NCBI GenBank assembly: GCA_041485125.1
Contig: JBGPIT010000008.1
Coordinates: 1 to 35,847, forward strand
Length of the DNA: 35,847 nt
DNA from: JBGPIT01 sp041485125
GTDB lineage: Bacteria; Desulfobacterota; Binatia; UTPRO1
Reading direction: 5' to 3'
Shown one piece after another: positions 8,601 to 20,380 of the stretch (positions within the stretch are counted from its first letter, which is position 1; each line of letters begins with the position of its first letter). The position numbers were made by a program, and so were the translations under genes. The notes below the pieces were generated by a model. That model was not told where the DNA came from and made no database searches. It saw only the letters and a list, made by a program, of their open reading frames with translations.

Positions 8601-9094
8601 CAACCCCCGCGCAAAGAACCGCAACGCGCACCCCAACCCCGCAACCAACGGCGACACCGGTCGCCGTCCACGACTCCGCCATCCTCCCCATCCGCCGCCC
8701 CATCCGCATCCGCATCCCACGCGGCGCCGACTCGCGTACCGCCCGTGTGCGCGTAACCGTCCGCAACGCCGACGCCCCCGGCCCGAGCGAAGCGCAGGGC
8801 CACGTAATCCAACTCGTCACCGACCCCAACACCTGTCCCCCCGACCTGATCGCCACACTCCCAGACTTCGACCACCGCACCGGAGGTGCGCAGGATACGG
8901 CTGTAGTGCCGCCCCGAAGACGCAAACGCGCCCAACTCACGCTGCGAGCTCGCGCCGCCGACTTCGACACAGCCGCGACCGCCGCGACCTGTCACCTACG
9001 CCTGATCGCCCTAGGCCCAGGCACAGACCCAACTCCCACCGACGACGTCGTAGACGTCGAGGTTCAGGTAGAAGACACCAACGACGCGCGCTGA
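5639..9094 (+). CDS. Secreted diheme protein with hydrazine-synthase-alpha-like (HZS_alpha) domain
   Basis: 1151 residues. The ATG at 5639 is chosen because it starts a signal peptide (RSPWNVIFVVFAALAVNLAAAIPAAHG); the 57 codons upstream are Arg-rich and cross the inverted repeat. Residues about 34-630 resemble the middle domain of hydrazine synthase subunit alpha, a WD40/TolB-like propeller (for example GADIYRINLATRTIERLT, GKIAFTSNRNG, LFVMDEDGGNVTQI). Two c-type heme sites follow: C644-GGC-H648, and C713-VPC-H717 inside a cytochrome-like segment (VEFYHDVRPLLQRSC ... MPPPSSGVPPLSVDEK ... IARWIDLGAPID). After that come an Ig-like region (about 880-980), a TPTP linker (about 985-1010) and a beta-rich tail with different codon use. 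No hzsB or hzsC homologue is adjacent, so a hydrazine-forming role is not supported; a periplasmic or extracellular redox role is likely. Confidence 0.82.
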   Translation: MRTPRSRSPWNVIFVVFAALAVNLAAAIPAAHGVDYDIVYVRQPRFGDETNTTWPEVAHPASMDPGADLMLLHPDGSEELLVAGGVGSVTDPFVSFDAAWVYYAYFPDLRPSAINDQRGLPIRGADIYRINLATRTIERLTFGEFTPNTGAGHFDESNPVNPGAAFDSLGYGILNLGPAPVAGGKIAFTSNRNGFVPPRGLTNPTLQLFVMDEDGGNVTQIAPMNIGSALHPTPLSDGRLGFSSLETQGQRDTRMWGIWAIQPDGQHWSPLVSAFRSGQAFHFMTQLGSGDLVVVDYYNLNNNGFGALYRLPVPGTLGLPAFHSGFVNQNPPIDQTVGGGFSYPFQMPFTPRGLYSITPFTHGNDEAAPVGAGGVRVGKFTHPSAAPDDDLLVVWTPGPANDLDRPTTLPVYDAGIYLIPHGDVVHAPADLVRIKNDPSYNEAWPRAVVPYAAVHGVAEPTELPWLPNDGALRAELPAGTPYGLVGTSSLYKRESFPGFVTPWSNTFDGLDAFNTAENDQSSNWTTQGSDAGLYHNSDIWAVRLLAMEPSTHRSYGPHGGPSGFQLFSSHAMERLRILGEIPVRKFQGDGSPLRDPEGNPDTSFLAKIPADTPFTFQTIDRNGLVLNMAQTWHQVRPGEMRADCGGCHAHSQAPLRFEDTAAAQPGYVVTDLTATTPLVTHDAQGQPAIRVVPSSVVNVEFYHDVRPLLQRSCVPCHTKTSPAPPGALVLDDLTLYEDGLPGDYLRLASDGDARWGYPPLVTVGHPVWRQTNASRYVRVFQSRRSLLVWKIFGARLDGWTNADHPTESTPGNASTLPAGAGVNEADLDFTGSIMPPPSSGVPPLSVDEKMTIARWIDLGAPIDAAQSAYGWFLDDLRPTLTVSEPRPGANVAPVDAIVIGAVDADSGIDAATLSVTADIPLGGHDPGTELAGDAVPAGDGIYRIALGTPLDATLRTHLHVSIADRQGNVTRVDRAFSVAPDTGPSRTPTPAQRTATRTPTPQPTATPVAVHDSAILPIRRPIRIRIPRGADSRTARVRVTVRNADAPGPSEAQGHVIQLVTDPNTCPPDLIATLPDFDHRTGGAQDTAVVPPRRRKRAQLTLRARAADFDTAATAATCHLRLIALGPGTDPTPTDDVVDVEVQVEDTNDAR

Positions 9095-9112
9095 AACGCG
9101 TCCCCGAACGAA

Positions 9113-9207
9113 GTGAGTGGACCGCCGGCGACGGCGAGCGCCAGCGAAGCCGTTCTTCGTCCCGCGTTCTCGGAGCCCATGCACGACGGCGAGTGAGTGG
9201 ACCGCCG
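9113..9207. repeat. Direct repeat pair GTGAGTGGACCGCCG in a convergent intergenic gap
   Basis: The 15-mer GTGAGTGGACCGCCG occurs at 9113-9127 and again at 9193-9207, exactly 80 bp apart, in the 145-bp gap between two convergent genes. The second copy is part of an 8-bp-stem hairpin at 9184-9210 (CGACGGCG/CGCCGTCG) that could act as a terminator. No coding function is visible. Confidence 0.45.
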
Positions 9208-9239
9208 TCGACCACCGCCGATGCGCGCGCCAGCAGCCG

Positions 9240-10736
9240 CTACTGGATCACCTCGAAGTCCTCCCCGGTGACCCGCAGGAGCTCGTCGTGCATGAGCTCG
9301 TCGTCCCAACGCGGGTCGGGCGCACCGCTCACGAACCAGTCGCTGCCGTTGTCCGCGAGGATCATCCCGTAGCGCTGCATCGCGCGCAGGATCACCTGCA
9401 CCGGCGGCGCGAAGCTCGGCACGTCGACGGTCGACTTGAGCCGGACGCGCAACCCGAGCGGCGGCCGGGCGTCGCCGCCGGACCCGTGCGTCGCGTCGTG
9501 CGACGCGGGATAGACGTAGCCTTGCGTGCCGCGCACCGTGAAGCGGAGCGCGTGTTGGATCACGCCCGCATCGAAGACCTCGTCGGCGCGCACCAGCCCC
9601 GGCAGGATCGCGAGCCCGGCGGCGTCGGCCGACGTCCAACCTTCGGGCCGGCGCGCGTTGCTGGTGAGGTCGAAGATCGCGCCCGAGCCGGCGTTCCAGC
9701 CGTTGCCCGTCCAGTGGGTCGCATAGAGCTCGAACAGCAATAGATTTTCGGGATCGACGAGGAGGAGATGGCGGTCGCCCGAAGTGCCGCCGCCGGCGAC
9801 GCCGCCTTCGATCATGCCTGCCGTCGTCTTCGCCGCCTCGGGGATCGGATAGCCGGGCGGCCCCGTCGGCGCCGCGGTGTCGCTCTCGTCGGCGTAGAGG
9901 AAGCTCACCGGCAGCCGCGGCTGCGTGCCCTCGATCACGACGTAGGGAATGCCGAAGGTGGTGCCGAAATCCGGATGCACGCCGGTGCTGCGGCCGATGT
10001 AGTCGATGATCGCGTCCGAGCTCGCCGTGACCGTCGCCGTCGTCACGTCGCGATTCCACCAGTTGTCGGACGGGAAGACCTGCACGCCCGCGAGTGAGCC
10101 GTTGAGCAGGATCGTGCCGTCGCTGTTCCAGGGCAGCGCATCGGCGACGTCGTCGACGAAGGGATCGACGAGGGTGGTCTCGACGGTCGCCGCATCGCCC
10201 TCGGTCGCGCACGCGAAGCGCTGATCGGCGGTGGCGAAGGCGCCGGCGAACTTGCCCTCGACCTTCCCCACGCACGTCGCGTCGACGCCGACACCCTTCG
10301 CGACGGCTTTGGCGTGACAGCCGAGCTTGTCCTTCGTCTTCTTCGCCGTCGCCTTGAGCTTCGCCGCGCTACAGCGCCGGCCGTCGTCGGTCCCGCCGGG
10401 GGCGAGCGCGGGCGCGACGTCGCCGTCGAAGGCGTCGAGGCGCGACGACAGCGCCGGCGCGTCGGCCGTGGTCACGCAGCCGCCCTTCGCGTCGAGCTTG
10501 GTGAAGGTCGACCCGAGCTTCGCGTGCTGCTTGTCGACGCAGGCGGGGTCGACGGCGACGTTGCGGTTGACGGCGGCGGCGCGACACCCGAGCACGCCCT
10601 GCGTCGCGGTCGCGACGGCCTTCAGCTTCGCGGCCGCGCAACGCTGGGCGACGGTCGCGGCGTCGCACGGACTCGCCACCAGCGCGGCCGCCGCGCACGC
10701 CGGAAGCAGCGCGGACCACATCGTTCGGAGACGCAT
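9240..10736 (-). CDS. Secreted protein with two Cys-x3-KLKA modules and a conserved NWWN domain
   Basis: 498 residues. The ATG at 10736 is preferred to one 12 codons upstream because it begins a signal peptide (MRLRTMWSALLPACAAAALVASPCDA). Two tandem modules of about 65-70 residues follow, each of the form RCxAAKLKA...LGCxAKAV...CV.K...F...C (RCAAAKLKAVATATQ and RCSAAKLKATAKKTK). Each has four cysteines with conserved spacing, suggesting disulfide-bonded helical repeats. The C-terminal 300 residues form a separate domain: FPSDNWWNRDV, GIPYVVIEGTQPRLPV, GDRHLLLVDPENLLLFELY, SADAAGLAILPGLVR, GMILADNGSDWFVSGAPDPRWDD. I recognise this as a widespread secreted family without an assigned function. 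The acidic and aromatic residues could suit carbohydrate binding or hydrolysis, but that is speculation. It converges with the HzsA-like gene. Confidence 0.75.
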   Translation of the reverse strand: MRLRTMWSALLPACAAAALVASPCDAATVAQRCAAAKLKAVATATQGVLGCRAAAVNRNVAVDPACVDKQHAKLGSTFTKLDAKGGCVTTADAPALSSRLDAFDGDVAPALAPGGTDDGRRCSAAKLKATAKKTKDKLGCHAKAVAKGVGVDATCVGKVEGKFAGAFATADQRFACATEGDAATVETTLVDPFVDDVADALPWNSDGTILLNGSLAGVQVFPSDNWWNRDVTTATVTASSDAIIDYIGRSTGVHPDFGTTFGIPYVVIEGTQPRLPVSFLYADESDTAAPTGPPGYPIPEAAKTTAGMIEGGVAGGGTSGDRHLLLVDPENLLLFELYATHWTGNGWNAGSGAIFDLTSNARRPEGWTSADAAGLAILPGLVRADEVFDAGVIQHALRFTVRGTQGYVYPASHDATHGSGGDARPPLGLRVRLKSTVDVPSFAPPVQVILRAMQRYGMILADNGSDWFVSGAPDPRWDDELMHDELLRVTGEDFEVIQ

Positions 10737-10938
10737 TCGGCCAGTGTATGGAGCGGGCGTTCTTCCCGTCAACGCAACAACCCCGCCGCCGCTGCGCGCA
10801 CGCTTGCGCAGGTGACGTGCGCTGCAGTGTCCCGATTCCGAAGTTCGTCACCCGCACCGGCACCTACGACGTCAGCGCACGCCCGGTGTCACCGAGATCC
10901 AGGCGGGGAGGTGACCGCGGGCGGTGCGAGCGCGCGCT

Positions 10939-15144
<4,206 letters not shown>

Positions 15145-15167
15145 CGAGCGCGTGCCCCCCGGCGCGA

Positions 15168-15173
15168 ATTATA
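15168..15173 (-). promoter_or_regulatory. Probable -10 box (TATAAT) of the hybrid kinase gene
   Basis: The minus strand reads TATAAT at 15173-15168, 24 bases before the proposed TTG start, in a local AT-rich patch (TTTATAATTC) of otherwise very GC-rich DNA. Transcription would begin near 15161 and leave a leader of about 16 bases carrying the GGGGGG Shine-Dalgarno. No good -35 TTGACA is visible at 16-18 bp, so it may need an activator. Confidence 0.45.
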
Positions 15174-15229
15174 AACGCCGCAGACACCCGCATATAGGAA
15201 CTTTGTAGAGTCGTTGTAGCCGAGAGCGC

Positions 15230-15243
15230 ATGACAATTGTCAT
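15230..15243. promoter_or_regulatory. 14-bp perfect palindrome ATGACAATTGTCAT
   Basis: Bases 15230-15243 are a perfect palindrome overlapping the stop codon of the VOC gene and lying about 57 bp upstream of the proposed kinase -10 box. The symmetry and AT-rich centre suit a dimeric regulator's binding site, though a chance palindrome at a gene end is possible. Confidence 0.35.
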
Positions 15244-15650
15244 AGCAGGCCGCGTCCCGGGACGTGATTCACCTCGAGCCGGATGCCGTCGGGATCCTCG
15301 AACAGCACCGAGTAGTAGCCCGGTGCCCACGCGCCTTCCTCGGGCGGGTGGACGATGGTCGCGCCGAGCTCACGCACGAGCGCGTGCACGGCGTCGACGT
15401 CGGCACGCTCGCGCGCCCGAAAGCAGACGTGATGCAGGCCGACTCGCTTCTGCACGAAGCGCTCGCCGCGATGCGCTTCGTCGGCGGCCATGATCCCGAC
15501 TGCCGTCCGGCCGCCGACGCAGTAGAGCATGCCGTCGAAGCTCATCACGGGGGTGAGGCCTAGGAATCGCAGCAGGCGATCGTAGAACGGTTGGCACTTC
15601 GCGAAGTCGCTCACGGTGAGCATGATGTGGGCTACGCCGTTGATCTCCAT
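15240..15650 (-). CDS. VOC (glyoxalase/bleomycin-resistance fold) protein
   Basis: 136 residues, a single vicinal-oxygen-chelate unit made of two beta-alpha-beta-beta-beta halves. Start ATG at 15650 has GGAGG with a 7-base spacing. Visible markers are MEINGVAHIMLTVSDFAKCQPFYDRLLRFLGL at the start (His8 as a likely metal ligand), GLHHVCFRA (second-half His) and VLFEDPDGIRLEVNHVPG at the end (Glu in the LEVNH strand). Members dimerise and bind a divalent metal to act as lyases, isomerases, dioxygenases or drug-sequestering proteins; the substrate cannot be read from this sequence. It is on the kinase's strand, 95 bp upstream of it, but the kinase seems to have its own promoter, so co-transcription is uncertain. 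Confidence 0.85.
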   Translation of the reverse strand: MEINGVAHIMLTVSDFAKCQPFYDRLLRFLGLTPVMSFDGMLYCVGGRTAVGIMAADEAHRGERFVQKRVGLHHVCFRARERADVDAVHALVRELGATIVHPPEEGAWAPGYYSVLFEDPDGIRLEVNHVPGRGLL

Positions 15651-16294
15651 CCGGGACCTCCGTGGCGCGGGACCGTACTCTTGCGGCGGGGTCGACTCAA
15701 CGGTCCTCTTTCCTCCGCCGCATTAAGAGGTCGCTCGTGACGTCGCGGCGCGGACGGGGGTCGTTCCGGGGCGGCGCGGGTGGTGCGTGCTCCCTCCTGG
15801 CGCGGGGGGCTCCGCGCCGCGCTCTTACGTCGATTGCAGCGTGGTGCGGCCGCATGGACCTTCCCTAGGCGTCGCCCCAAACGCGCCACTCGGGAGCATG
15901 CACCACCCGCGCCGCCTGCGACGGGCTGCCCGCGTGGCGACGTTGGAAGAGCGCGTACGAAGAAGCGCGGGAGGGGGAGGGACGGCGTTGCGTCGCGCCG
16001 ACGTGGTGTCGGCGAGCGCCTTTGGCGTGCGACGTGTCGCGGTCGAGTCGTTGCGACTTCGTATGTGAGAGCGTCGAGCGTGCGGGCGGGTGGATGTGAA
16101 CGAGCTGTGCCTGCTGTGGCGCAGCGCCGTGCCGGGGCTCCGGCTGCATGCGCCGCGGCTGGCACATTGCCGCGCGGCTCGGCGATCGAAGCGCGGAAAA
16201 GATGAACTCTTTCCGGGGGGTCGGACGGTGGCCGGGCGCTTGCACGAGATTCGCTCGCCGTATGCTGCGAACGCCTGCGACAGAAGGAGACGTC
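15651..16294. other. 644-bp region without a convincing gene
   Basis: This divergent stretch separates the VOC gene (-) from a secreted-protein gene (+). Several open frames cross it, but their translations are Arg/Ala/Pro-rich, lack domains and ribosome-binding sites, and look like GC-rich noise. Its notable content is the long inverted repeat at 15770-15916. Promoters for both flanking genes should be here, but I cannot place them. Confidence 0.55.
15770..15916. repeat. Inverted repeat, 25-bp arms (24/25), 97-bp spacer
   Basis: Arms 15770-15794 (GGCGGCGCGGGTGGTGCGTG...) and 15892-15916 are reverse complements with one mismatch. Just inside them a shorter TGGCGCG is also mirrored. The spacer holds a separate 7-bp hairpin at 15799-15818 (GGCGCGG/CCGCGCC). 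The 147-bp unit, with terminal inverted repeats and no coding capacity, looks like a small MITE-like or structured intergenic element. No target-site duplication is evident. Confidence 0.6.
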
Positions 16295-17227
16295 ATGCGA
16301 CATCGAGCAGTTCTGGTACTGGCCGTCCTCGCGGCCACCCTCTTGCTGCCGAATGCATCTGCGGAAGCTGGGTGCGGGTGCAACAAGCCGCCGCCGGCGG
16401 CGGCGCTGGTGCGTCCGGCGTTCGCGTCGCCGGGCGACGCCGTCACCTTCTTTCCGCCCGAGAACCGGTCGGGTCACTACGAGATCACCTTCGGCGATGC
16501 GCCCAAGATCAACGCCGACTCGGTCTGGAAGCGCGACCTCGCCGACGGGCAATACAAATGGCAGGTCGTCGTGAGGGCACCGAGCCTTCCGCCTGGTCCG
16601 GTCGCGATCAAGGCCAGGCGTGGTGGCGACCGGATGACGTTGCCGCCGTCGGCGTTCACGATGATGCAGCCCGCGCTGGCGCTTCAGGAAGGCGACGGCG
16701 AGACGCTCGCGAAGTGTTACAGCGCCGCGGTCACCGCCGACCACACCGTGCTGATCCCGCTCGACATCTCCGCGATCGACGATCACATGATCTTCAACGG
16801 CCTCGGTGAGCAGTACCCGCTGCTCTTCTCCGCGTCCGATATCGCGATCTACAACATGCAGGGCTTCCTGATGCAGCTTCTCACCCCGGCGAACGCCGGC
16901 ATCTTCGCGATCGACGATCCCGGCCAGCCCGACAGCTTCGAGCTCACCTACGACCGTCACGAGTTCATCACCTACCGCGAGCAGCACGCGCATACCGGCG
17001 GCTTCGGTCTCGATCCGACGGACCCCGCCTGGCACACCGACGGCACCTACCACGTCGACCACGACCACCTGGTGATCGCGATCAAGGGCATCGTCGAGAA
17101 TCAGGGTCCGCCGGCCGCGGGCAAGACCCCGAGCTTCGACTTGAGCATCGTGACCTCGCTTCCCGACACCGTCACCGGCGACGTCACGACGCGGACGATC
17201 CAGTGGAGCACCGCCTGCGGCAGTTGA
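16295..17227 (+). CDS. Secreted protein of unknown function
   Basis: 310 residues. The ATG at 16295 is fixed by AAGGAGA about 5 bases upstream and by the signal peptide that follows (MRHRAVLVLAVLAATLLLPN, then ASAEA). The mature protein starts with GCGCNKPPPAA, followed by a beta-rich region (ALVRPAFASPGDAVTFFPPE, GQYKWQVVVRAPSLPPGPVAIKA) that resembles an Ig-like or IPT-like sandwich. The second half has many histidines and acidic residues (YDRHEFITYREQHAHTGG, WHTDGTYHVDHDHLVIAIKG), which could bind metal. I do not recognise a named family. The gene stands alone and ends 65 bp before a strong intrinsic terminator. Confidence 0.75.
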   Translation: MRHRAVLVLAVLAATLLLPNASAEAGCGCNKPPPAAALVRPAFASPGDAVTFFPPENRSGHYEITFGDAPKINADSVWKRDLADGQYKWQVVVRAPSLPPGPVAIKARRGGDRMTLPPSAFTMMQPALALQEGDGETLAKCYSAAVTADHTVLIPLDISAIDDHMIFNGLGEQYPLLFSASDIAIYNMQGFLMQLLTPANAGIFAIDDPGQPDSFELTYDRHEFITYREQHAHTGGFGLDPTDPAWHTDGTYHVDHDHLVIAIKGIVENQGPPAAGKTPSFDLSIVTSLPDTVTGDVTTRTIQWSTACGS

Positions 17228-17292
17228 TGCCGCCGATCACTCACGCGACATCCGCGACGCCGGCGCCTTCCGAGCGGTGACGTCAGATCCGA

Positions 17293-17335
17293 GGGGCGAT
17301 CCTCCGTACCGCGGAGCGATCGCCCCGTTCTTTTT
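17293..17335 (+). terminator. Intrinsic terminator after the secreted-protein gene
   Basis: Stem GGGGCGATC-CTCCG (17293-17306) pairs with CGGAGCGATCGCCCC (17311-17325) with one bulged base and a 4-base loop, then GTTCTTTTTG (17326-17335). It is the clearest Rho-independent terminator in the window. It also argues against a GTG start at 17336 for treY. Confidence 0.85.
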
Positions 17336-17428
17336 GTGGGTTCCGCGCGCGCCCGCGCCTGTCGCGGAAGAGTCGGTGAGCTGGCGGCGCGGTTGCGCGA
17401 CCAATGGCGCGCTGTCAACGTCGAGGGG

Positions 17429-20368
17429 ATGATCGACCGCGACGACGCGACGCCGGCGCGGACTCCCGTCGCGGCGGGTGACGACGCCACGGCGGCGCGG
17501 ATTCCGGCCGCGACGTACCGCTTGCAGTTCAACCACCAGTTCACCTTCGCGGACGCGGCCGCGATCGTCGACTACCTCGACGCGCTCGGTATCACCGACT
17601 GCTACGCCTCGCCGTTCCTGCAAGCGCGGCCGGGAAGCCTGCACGGCTACGACGTCACCGATCCGACCCGGCTCAATCCCGAGGTCGGAAGCCCCGCCGC
17701 GTTCGTCGACTTCGCCGGCGGCCTGCGCGCGCGCGGCATGGGGCTCGTGATGGACGTGGTGCCGAACCACATGTGCATCGCGGATCCGGGCAACCGCTGG
17801 TGGCAGGACGTGCTCGAGAACGGTCCGGGCTCGCCGTTCGCCGACTACTTCGACATCGATTGGCACCCGCCGAGGGCGCACCTCGCCGACAAGGTGCTGC
17901 TGCCGGTCCTCGGCGACCAGTACGGCCGCGTCCTCGAGAACGGCGAGATCCAGATCCGCTACGCCGACGGCGCGTTCACGGTTCACTACTACGAGGCGCG
18001 CTTCCCGGTCGGGCCGCGCTCGCTGGTCGCGATCCTCGAGCCGGCGCTCGCGATCGTGAAGGAGCGCTACGCCGAAGCGGCGCCGGTCGTGGTCGAGCTC
18101 GAGAGCATCATCACCGCGATCGGACATCTGCCGTTCAGCTCCGAGACCGAGCGGGCCAGAGTGCGTGAGCGCCAGCGCGAGAAGGAGGTGGCGAAGCGGC
18201 GGCTCGCGACGCTGGTCTCCGCCAACCCCGACGTCGGCGCCGCGATCGAGACCGCGCTCGGAGCGCTGAACGGCACGCCGGGAGTACCGCAAAGCTTCGA
18301 CCGTCTCGAGGCCTTGCTCGCCGATCAGCCGTATCGCCTGAGCAACTGGCGCGTCGCCTCGGACGAGATCAACTACCGCCGCTTCTTCGACGTCAACGAG
18401 CTCGCCGCGATCCGGGTCGAGCGCCGGCGCGTCTTCACCGCCGTGCACAAGCTGGTGCGCCGCCTGGTCGAGCAAGGCTGGGTGACCGGTCTCCGCATCG
18501 ACCACGTCGACGGGCTCTTCGATCCTGCCGGATACCTCCGCGCGCTGCAGCGCCACGTCGCGTCGGCGGGCGCCCCGGTGGGCGAGGAGCCGGCACGGCT
18601 TCCCGGCTACGTCGTCGTCGAGAAGATCCTCGAGGAGGGCGAGCGCCTGCCGTCCGAGTGGCCGGTGCACGGCACGACCGGCTACGAGTTCCTCAACCTG
18701 CTCGACGGCGTCTTCGTCGAGGCGGCGCACGGCGACGCGTTCCGCGCGCTCTACCGGCGGCTCACCGGCCGCGACGAGCGCTTCGAGGACGTCCTCGTCA
18801 CCGCGAAGAAGCTCATCATGCTGATCTCGCTCGCGAGCGAGCTGCACGTCCTGGCCTGGCAGCTCGATCGCATCTCGGAGCAGCATCGCTGGTCGCGCGA
18901 CTTCACGCGCGAGAGCCTGCGCTTCGGGCTGCGCGAGATCATCGCCTGCTTCCCGGTCTATCGGAGCTACGTGCGACGGCATGCCGGCGAGGTCGCGCCC
19001 GCGGACCGCCGCCACATCGAGCACGCCATCCGCGAGGCGAAGCGTCGCAACCCGACCACGGACCCCTCGCTCTTCGACTTCATCGGCGACGTGCTGCTGC
19101 TGCGCGACCCGCAGGCGATCACCGACGCGCAGCGCGCGCAGCGCCGGCGCTTCGTCATGCGGGTGCAGCAGCTCACCGGTCCGGTGATGGCGAAGGGCCT
19201 CGAGGATACCGCCTTCTACCGCTGGTTCCCGCTCGCGTCGCTGAACGAGGTCGGCGGCGACCCGCGCGTCTTCGGCGTCGGCGTCGAGGCGTTCCACCGC
19301 GCCAACGAGGCGCGGCAGGCGGCGTGGCCGCACGCGCTCTCGGCGACCGCGACGCACGATACCAAGCGCGGCGAGGACGTCCGCGCGCGCCTCCACGCGC
19401 TCTCCGAGATCCCCGACCAGTGGGAGACCGCCATGACGCGCTGGCGCGCGCTCAACGCCGACCAGCGGCAGTCGGCGGAAGGCTTGACGGTGCCCGACGC
19501 GAACGAGGAGTACCTGCTCTATCAGACCCTCGTCGGCGCCTGGCCCTTCGTGATCGCGAACGCCGAGGAGGAGCGCGCTTTTCGCGATCGCATCACCGCC
19601 TACATGCGGAAAGCGCTCAAGGAGGCGAAGCTCCACACCAGCTGGATCAATCCGCACCAGGAGTACGAGCAGGCGATCGAGCGCTTCGTCGAGGCGATCC
19701 TCGCGCCCGGCGAGTTCCGCGCCGACCTCGAGACGTTTCAACGAAGGATCGCGCGCGCCGCCGTCCATACCGGCCTCTCCCGCACGCTGCTCAAGATCAC
19801 CGCCCCCGGCGTCCCCGACTTCTACCAGGGCACCGAGCTCTGGGATCTGTCCTTGGTCGACCCCGACAATCGCCGCCCGGTCGACTACGCGAGCCGCCGC
19901 GCGATGCTCGAGGACCTCGACCGCCGCGCCGCCGAGGATCCCGCCGCGCTTGCGCGCGCGCTCCTCGCGTCGCCCGTCGACGGCGCCATCAAGCTCTACG
20001 TCACGAGCCGCGCCCTGCGCTTCCGCCGTGACCGCCGCCGCCTCTTCGAGCAGGGCGACTACGTGCCGCTGCCGGCGAGCGGCGAGCGCGCCCACCACGT
20101 CATCGCCTTCGCCCGCACGTTCGATGATCAGGCGGTCGTCACGGTCACCTCGCGGCTCTTCCTGCGCCTTGCCGGCGATCGGGACGTGCCGGTCGGCGTC
20201 GAGGTCTGGCGCGACACGGCTCTCCAGATCGACGACCGCATACCGCGCGGCTCCTACCGCGACCTTCTCACCGGCCGCAGGATCCGCATCGAGGGAGGCG
20301 AGCTCCCGCTCCGGGAAGCGCTCGCCGATTTGCCGCTGGCGCTCTTGTCGAAAGAGGACGCGCGGTAG
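17429..20368 (+). CDS. treY: Malto-oligosyltrehalose synthase
   Basis: 979-residue GH13 enzyme that isomerises the reducing-end alpha-1,4 bond of a maltodextrin to alpha,alpha-1,1, giving maltooligosyl trehalose for TreZ. The N-terminal barrel begins PAATYRLQFNHQFTFADAAAIVDYLDALGI, with the family signature YASPFLQARPGSLHGYDVTDPTRLNPE. Catalytic residues: Asp358 (LRIDHVDGL), Glu398 (VVVEKILEEGE) and Asp644 (TATHDTKRGED). The C-terminal domain closes with LLTGRRIRIEGG. Length fits the upper range of the family. The ATG at 17429 follows GAGGGG closely; the GTG at 17336 also opens the frame but abuts a terminator T-tract. It lies on the strand opposite to treZ and all the other glucan genes, ending 12 bp from the cdaA stop codon. 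Confidence 0.93.
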   Translation: MIDRDDATPARTPVAAGDDATAARIPAATYRLQFNHQFTFADAAAIVDYLDALGITDCYASPFLQARPGSLHGYDVTDPTRLNPEVGSPAAFVDFAGGLRARGMGLVMDVVPNHMCIADPGNRWWQDVLENGPGSPFADYFDIDWHPPRAHLADKVLLPVLGDQYGRVLENGEIQIRYADGAFTVHYYEARFPVGPRSLVAILEPALAIVKERYAEAAPVVVELESIITAIGHLPFSSETERARVRERQREKEVAKRRLATLVSANPDVGAAIETALGALNGTPGVPQSFDRLEALLADQPYRLSNWRVASDEINYRRFFDVNELAAIRVERRRVFTAVHKLVRRLVEQGWVTGLRIDHVDGLFDPAGYLRALQRHVASAGAPVGEEPARLPGYVVVEKILEEGERLPSEWPVHGTTGYEFLNLLDGVFVEAAHGDAFRALYRRLTGRDERFEDVLVTAKKLIMLISLASELHVLAWQLDRISEQHRWSRDFTRESLRFGLREIIACFPVYRSYVRRHAGEVAPADRRHIEHAIREAKRRNPTTDPSLFDFIGDVLLLRDPQAITDAQRAQRRRFVMRVQQLTGPVMAKGLEDTAFYRWFPLASLNEVGGDPRVFGVGVEAFHRANEARQAAWPHALSATATHDTKRGEDVRARLHALSEIPDQWETAMTRWRALNADQRQSAEGLTVPDANEEYLLYQTLVGAWPFVIANAEEERAFRDRITAYMRKALKEAKLHTSWINPHQEYEQAIERFVEAILAPGEFRADLETFQRRIARAAVHTGLSRTLLKITAPGVPDFYQGTELWDLSLVDPDNRRPVDYASRRAMLEDLDRRAAEDPAALARALLASPVDGAIKLYVTSRALRFRRDRRRLFEQGDYVPLPASGERAHHVIAFARTFDDQAVVTVTSRLFLRLAGDRDVPVGVEVWRDTALQIDDRIPRGSYRDLLTGRRIRIEGGELPLREALADLPLALLSKEDAR

Positions 20369-20380
20369 CGCCGGCGCGAT

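Noticed and set aside
5639..9094. Annotation as a true hydrazine synthase
   Set aside because: Only the middle-domain resemblance and two CxxCH motifs support it; no beta or gamma subunit genes or other anammox genes are present.
15632..17068. 478-codon minus-strand frame across the gene-free region and the secreted-protein gene
   Set aside because: Half is antisense to a well-supported signal-peptide gene and the rest is Arg/Pro/Ala-rich noise spanning an inverted repeat.
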